Shown: positions 61,312-64,000 of the stretch, one piece after another
Layout of the letters: each line of letters starts with the position of its first letter
How positions within the stretch are numbered: the first letter of the stretch is position 1
Source: Buttiauxella sp. B2
GTDB lineage: Bacteria > Pseudomonadota > Gammaproteobacteria > Enterobacterales > Enterobacteriaceae
Reading direction: 5' to 3'
Assembly: GCF_006376615.1 (NCBI RefSeq)
Contig: NZ_VEXQ01000005.1
Location: 124,001 to 188,000, forward strand
DNA: 64,000 nucleotides
Translations under genes and position numbers: made by a program
Notes under the pieces: generated by a model
The model's input: only the letters and a program-made list of their open reading frames with translations
What the model was told of the DNA's origin: nothing
Databases searched by the model: none

Positions 61312-62293
61312 TATCCATCGAGTGGTCATCACTCCCGGCGAACCTGCCGGGATTGGCCCCGACCTGGTCATCGCGCTGGCGCAGCGCGATTGGCCCTTAG
61401 AACTGGTTGTCGCTGCTGCGCCAGAACTCATCCAGGAACGAGCTGCCCTCCTCGGCCTTCCTCTCAAGCTTAAAACGTATCAACCCGGTACACCCGCAAC
61501 CCCGCAAACTGCTGGCACACTTACCGTTCTCCCCATCAAATTACGCACCCCTGTGATCCCAAGGCAGTTGGATGTGAAAAACAGCGAGTACGTAGTGGAA
61601 ATGCTGGCTCGCGCTTGCGATGGCTGCATTAGTGGCGAATTTGCCGCACTTATTACTGGGCCAGTGCACAAAGGTATCATTAACGACGCTGGAATCCCGT
61701 TTATCGGCCATACCGAGTTTTTCGAAGAGCGATCTCACAGTAGAAAAGTCGTCATGATGTTGGCGACCGAAGAACTGCGCGTGGCGCTGGTGACAACACA
61801 TCTGCCCTTAAAAGCCATTAGTGACGCAATAACGCCAGATTTATTACGCCAGATAATCACCATCCTGTATCATGACCTGCAAACCAAGTTTGGTATCGCG
61901 CAACCGCACGTGCTGGTTTGTGGCCTGAACCCCCATGCAGGGGAAGGTGGCCACATGGGCACTGAAGAGATTGATACTATCATTCCAGTACTGAATGAAA
62001 TGCGTGGTCTGGGGATGAATCTTTCTGGCCCACTACCGGCAGATACACTGTTTCAGCCTAAGTATCTCGATAACGCCGACGCAGTACTGGCGATGTACCA
62101 CGATCAAGGCTTGCCGGTACTCAAATACCAGGGCTTTGGCCGTGCGGTCAATATCACGCTAGGCTTACCTTTTATCCGCACTTCGGTTGACCATGGAACC
62201 GCGCTAGAACTAGCCGGTCAGGGGAAAGCCGAGGTCGGCAGTTTTATTACGGCGCTTAATCTCGCCATCAAAATGATTGTTAATACTCAATGA
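61304..62293 (+). CDS. pdxA: PdxA, 4-hydroxythreonine-4-phosphate dehydrogenase
   Basis: Fourth-stage enzyme of pyridoxal phosphate synthesis, acting downstream of Epd. 329 residues, as in E. coli. Motifs: [17 protein letters not shown] at the N-terminus, the metal-binding His in [21 protein letters not shown], and [12 protein letters not shown]. It overlaps both surA and rsmA. Confidence 0.96.
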   Translation: MVNIHRVVITPGEPAGIGPDLVIALAQRDWPLELVVAAAPELIQERAALLGLPLKLKTYQPGTPATPQTAGTLTVLPIKLRTPVIPRQLDVKNSEYVVEMLARACDGCISGEFAALITGPVHKGIINDAGIPFIGHTEFFEERSHSRKVVMMLATEELRVALVTTHLPLKAISDAITPDLLRQIITILYHDLQTKFGIAQPHVLVCGLNPHAGEGGHMGTEEIDTIIPVLNEMRGLGMNLSGPLPADTLFQPKYLDNADAVLAMYHDQGLPVLKYQGFGRAVNITLGLPFIRTSVDHGTALELAGQGKAEVGSFITALNLAIKMIVNTQ

Positions 62294-63114
62294 ATACTCG
62301 TGTCCACCAGGGCCATTTAGCCCGTAAACGTTTTGGACAAAACTTCCTTAATGACCAGTTCGTTATCGACAGTATTGTCTCTGCTATTAATCCACTAAAA
62401 GGCCAGGCGATGGTTGAAATCGGCCCTGGCCTCGGTGCGTTAACCGAGCCTGTGGGTGAACGCCTGGATGAAATGACCGTCATCGAACTGGACCGCGATC
62501 TTGCAGCCCGTCTGCAAACGCACCCGTTCCTGGCTCCAAAGCTGACGATTTATCAGCAAGATGCTATGACGATGGATTTTGGAGAGCTTTCGCAAAAAAT
62601 CGGCCAACCGTTGCGCGTATTTGGCAACCTGCCGTATAACATCTCCACGCCATTAATGTTCCATCTGTTTAGCTATACTGATGCCATTGCTGACATGCAC
62701 TTTATGCTGCAAAAAGAGGTGGTAAACCGTTTAGTGGCTGGCCCTAACTGTAAAGCGTATGGTCGTTTAACCGTCATGGCGCAGTATTATTGTAATGTGA
62801 TCCCAGTGCTTGAAGTGCCACCAACAGCCTTCACACCTGCACCAAAGGTTGACTCAGCCGTTGTGCGCCTGGTCCCACACGCAGTAATACCGAACCCAGT
62901 TAAAGACCTGCGTGTATTAAGCCGCATCACTACTGAAGCGTTTAATAAGCGCCGCAAAACGATTCGTAACAGCCTTGGTCATCTGTTCAGTGCAGAAGTG
63001 ATGGCGGAGCTGGGAATCGATCCAACCTTGCGTGCTGAGAACATCTCAGTCGCACAGTATTGCCAACTGGCAAACTATTTGGCTGATAACCCGCAGCAGC
63101 CGAAGGAGAGTTAA
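62290..63114 (+). CDS. rsmA: RsmA (KsgA), 16S rRNA m6(2)A1518/A1519 dimethyltransferase
   Basis: Dimethylates two adjacent adenines near the 3' end of 16S rRNA. 274 residues. SAM motif I is [14 protein letters not shown] near 38-51; motif IV is FGNLPYNIS near 112. The ATG overlaps the pdxA stop by 4 bp (ATGA). Confidence 0.97.
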   Translation: MNTRVHQGHLARKRFGQNFLNDQFVIDSIVSAINPLKGQAMVEIGPGLGALTEPVGERLDEMTVIELDRDLAARLQTHPFLAPKLTIYQQDAMTMDFGELSQKIGQPLRVFGNLPYNISTPLMFHLFSYTDAIADMHFMLQKEVVNRLVAGPNCKAYGRLTVMAQYYCNVIPVLEVPPTAFTPAPKVDSAVVRLVPHAVIPNPVKDLRVLSRITTEAFNKRRKTIRNSLGHLFSAEVMAELGIDPTLRAENISVAQYCQLANYLADNPQQPKES

Positions 63115-63116
63115 CG

Positions 63117-63494
63117 ATGTTAAATTCGCCCCGCGTATGCATTCAGGTACAAAGCGTTTATATCGAATCACAGTCCTCCCCGGAGAACGAACGTTTCGTC
63201 TTTGCTTATACCGTCACCATCCGTAACCTGGGGCGAACACCGGTGCAATTGCTTGGCCGTTATTGGCTTATCACCAATGGTAACGGCCATGAAACTGAAG
63301 TTCAGGGTGAGGGCGTGATTGGCGTCCAGCCTCATATTGAACCGGGCAACGAATACAGCTACACAAGCGGTGCTGTTATTGAAACACCGCTTGGTACCAT
63401 GCAAGGCCATTATGAAATGGTCGACTCTCAGGGCGATGCTTTCCGTGTCGCTATTCCCGTATTCCGTCTGGCTATCCCAGCCTTCATTCACTGA
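63117..63494 (+). CDS. apaG: ApaG, FN3-like domain protein
   Basis: 125-residue ApaG (DUF525) protein with a fibronectin-III-like beta fold. Its precise role is unknown, though mutants affect cobalt resistance and magnesium efflux in Salmonella (CorD). Family segments: [20 protein letters not shown] and [20 protein letters not shown]. It sits 2 bp after rsmA and 4 bp before apaH. Confidence 0.94.
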   Translation: MLNSPRVCIQVQSVYIESQSSPENERFVFAYTVTIRNLGRTPVQLLGRYWLITNGNGHETEVQGEGVIGVQPHIEPGNEYSYTSGAVIETPLGTMQGHYEMVDSQGDAFRVAIPVFRLAIPAFIH

Positions 63495-63498
63495 TACG

Positions 63499-64000
63499 AT
63501 GTCTACATACCTGATTGGTGACGTTCACGGTTGTTATGATGAACTGGTCGCCCTACTGCAACAGGTTGAATTTACACCTGGCAAAGATATTTTATGGCTT
63601 ACGGGCGATCTCGTCGCGCGTGGACCTGGTTCGCTTGAAGTGCTGCGCTACGTGCGTGGGCTTGGTGATAGCGTGCGTATTGTGCTCGGCAATCATGATC
63701 TGCATTTACTGGCGGTTTATGCAGGCATTAGCCGCAATAAACCGAAAGATCGCGTATCTCAATTGCTTGAAGCACCTGATGCAGACGAACTGCTGAACTG
63801 GTTACGTCGCCAGCCTCTACTTCAGGTTGATGAAAAGAAAAAGCTAGTGATGGCTCACGCAGGTATTACACCACAATGGGATTTGAGCACCGCTTTAGCC
63901 TGTGCACGTGATGTCGAAGCGGTGTTATCAAGCGACAGCTATCCTTTATTCCTCGATGCCATGTATGGCGATATGCCAAATAACTGGTCACCAGAGCTCT
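63499..64000 (+). CDS. apaH: ApaH, diadenosine tetraphosphatase (partial, N-terminal 167 residues)
   Basis: Symmetric Ap4A hydrolase that also removes Np4 caps from RNA. The frame starts at the ATG at 63499 and runs off the right edge. The phosphoesterase motifs [26 protein letters not shown] and [11 protein letters not shown] are all present, together with [11 protein letters not shown]. Last gene of the lptD-apaH series. Confidence 0.96.
   Translation, partial: MSTYLIGDVHGCYDELVALLQQVEFTPGKDILWLTGDLVARGPGSLEVLRYVRGLGDSVRIVLGNHDLHLLAVYAGISRNKPKDRVSQLLEAPDADELLNWLRRQPLLQVDEKKKLVMAHAGITPQWDLSTALACARDVEAVLSSDSYPLFLDAMYGDMPNNWSPEL

Noticed and set aside
1-64000. CRISPR arrays, insertion sequences, prophage, tRNA or rRNA genes
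   Set aside because: No regularly spaced repeats, transposase or integrase genes, or cloverleaf sequences were seen; the only repeats are ERIC and REP-like elements.

Overview
The window is a gene-dense stretch of an enterobacterial chromosome (Enterobacteriaceae, E. coli-like gene content). Most proteins match E. coli K-12 proteins almost end to end, and the intergenic repeats are ERIC elements. The gene order differs from E. coli, so this is another genus; I cannot name it from the sequence alone. I see no rRNA, tRNA, prophage, insertion sequence or CRISPR array.

Layout. (1) 1-5.5 kb, minus strand: the anaerobic threonine/serine degradation operon tdcABCDE, cut by the left edge inside tdcE, with ERIC elements between tdcB and tdcC and between tdcD and tdcE. 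(2) 6-15.1 kb, minus strand: the epd-pgk-fbaA glycolytic cluster, then yggC, fumE(yggD), yggF, yggP and the cryptic mannitol-type PTS cmtA/cmtB. (3) 15.5-18.6 kb, plus strand: an accessory operon absent from E. coli K-12 at this position. It holds a PPC/DUF296 protein and a four-part ECF vitamin-type transporter (S, T, A1, A2), behind a leader that can fold into a pseudoknot-like RNA. (4) 18.7-37.2 kb: tktA, loiP, speB, speA-yqgB, metK, galP, sprT, endA, rsmE, gshB, yqgE, ruvX, yggR, yggS, yggT, yggU, rdgB and hemW, in E. coli order. (5) 37.2-64 kb: setA, sgrS/sgrT, sgrR, thiBPQ (TPP riboswitch), yabI, araC, araBAD, polB, rapA, rluA, djlA, lptD, surA, pdxA, rsmA, apaG and apaH (cut by the right edge). 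In E. coli this block lies near 1-2 min, far from hemW at about 66 min, so hemW/setA is a rearrangement junction. tdcA/fbaA is a second one.

How the genes work together. tdc converts threonine to propionate with ATP gain. epd/pgk/fbaA/tktA and yggF form a sugar-phosphate set, and a Cra-type operator lies in front of epd. speA/speB make putrescine from arginine, and metK supplies S-adenosylmethionine. galP and araBAD handle galactose and arabinose. sgrR/sgrS/sgrT/setA answer glucose-phosphate stress, and thiBPQ imports thiamine. lptD/surA build the outer membrane and rsmA/rsmE/rluA modify rRNA.

Most notable observations: (a) sgrS is split by a complete ERIC element between the sgrT reading frame and the base-pairing seed, with two more ERICs on either side of the locus. 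One of these ends exactly at the sgrR start codon and appears to supply its ribosome binding site. (b) The PPC-ECF operon has an unassigned substrate, a candidate riboswitch-like leader, and one ATPase subunit with a degenerate ABC signature.
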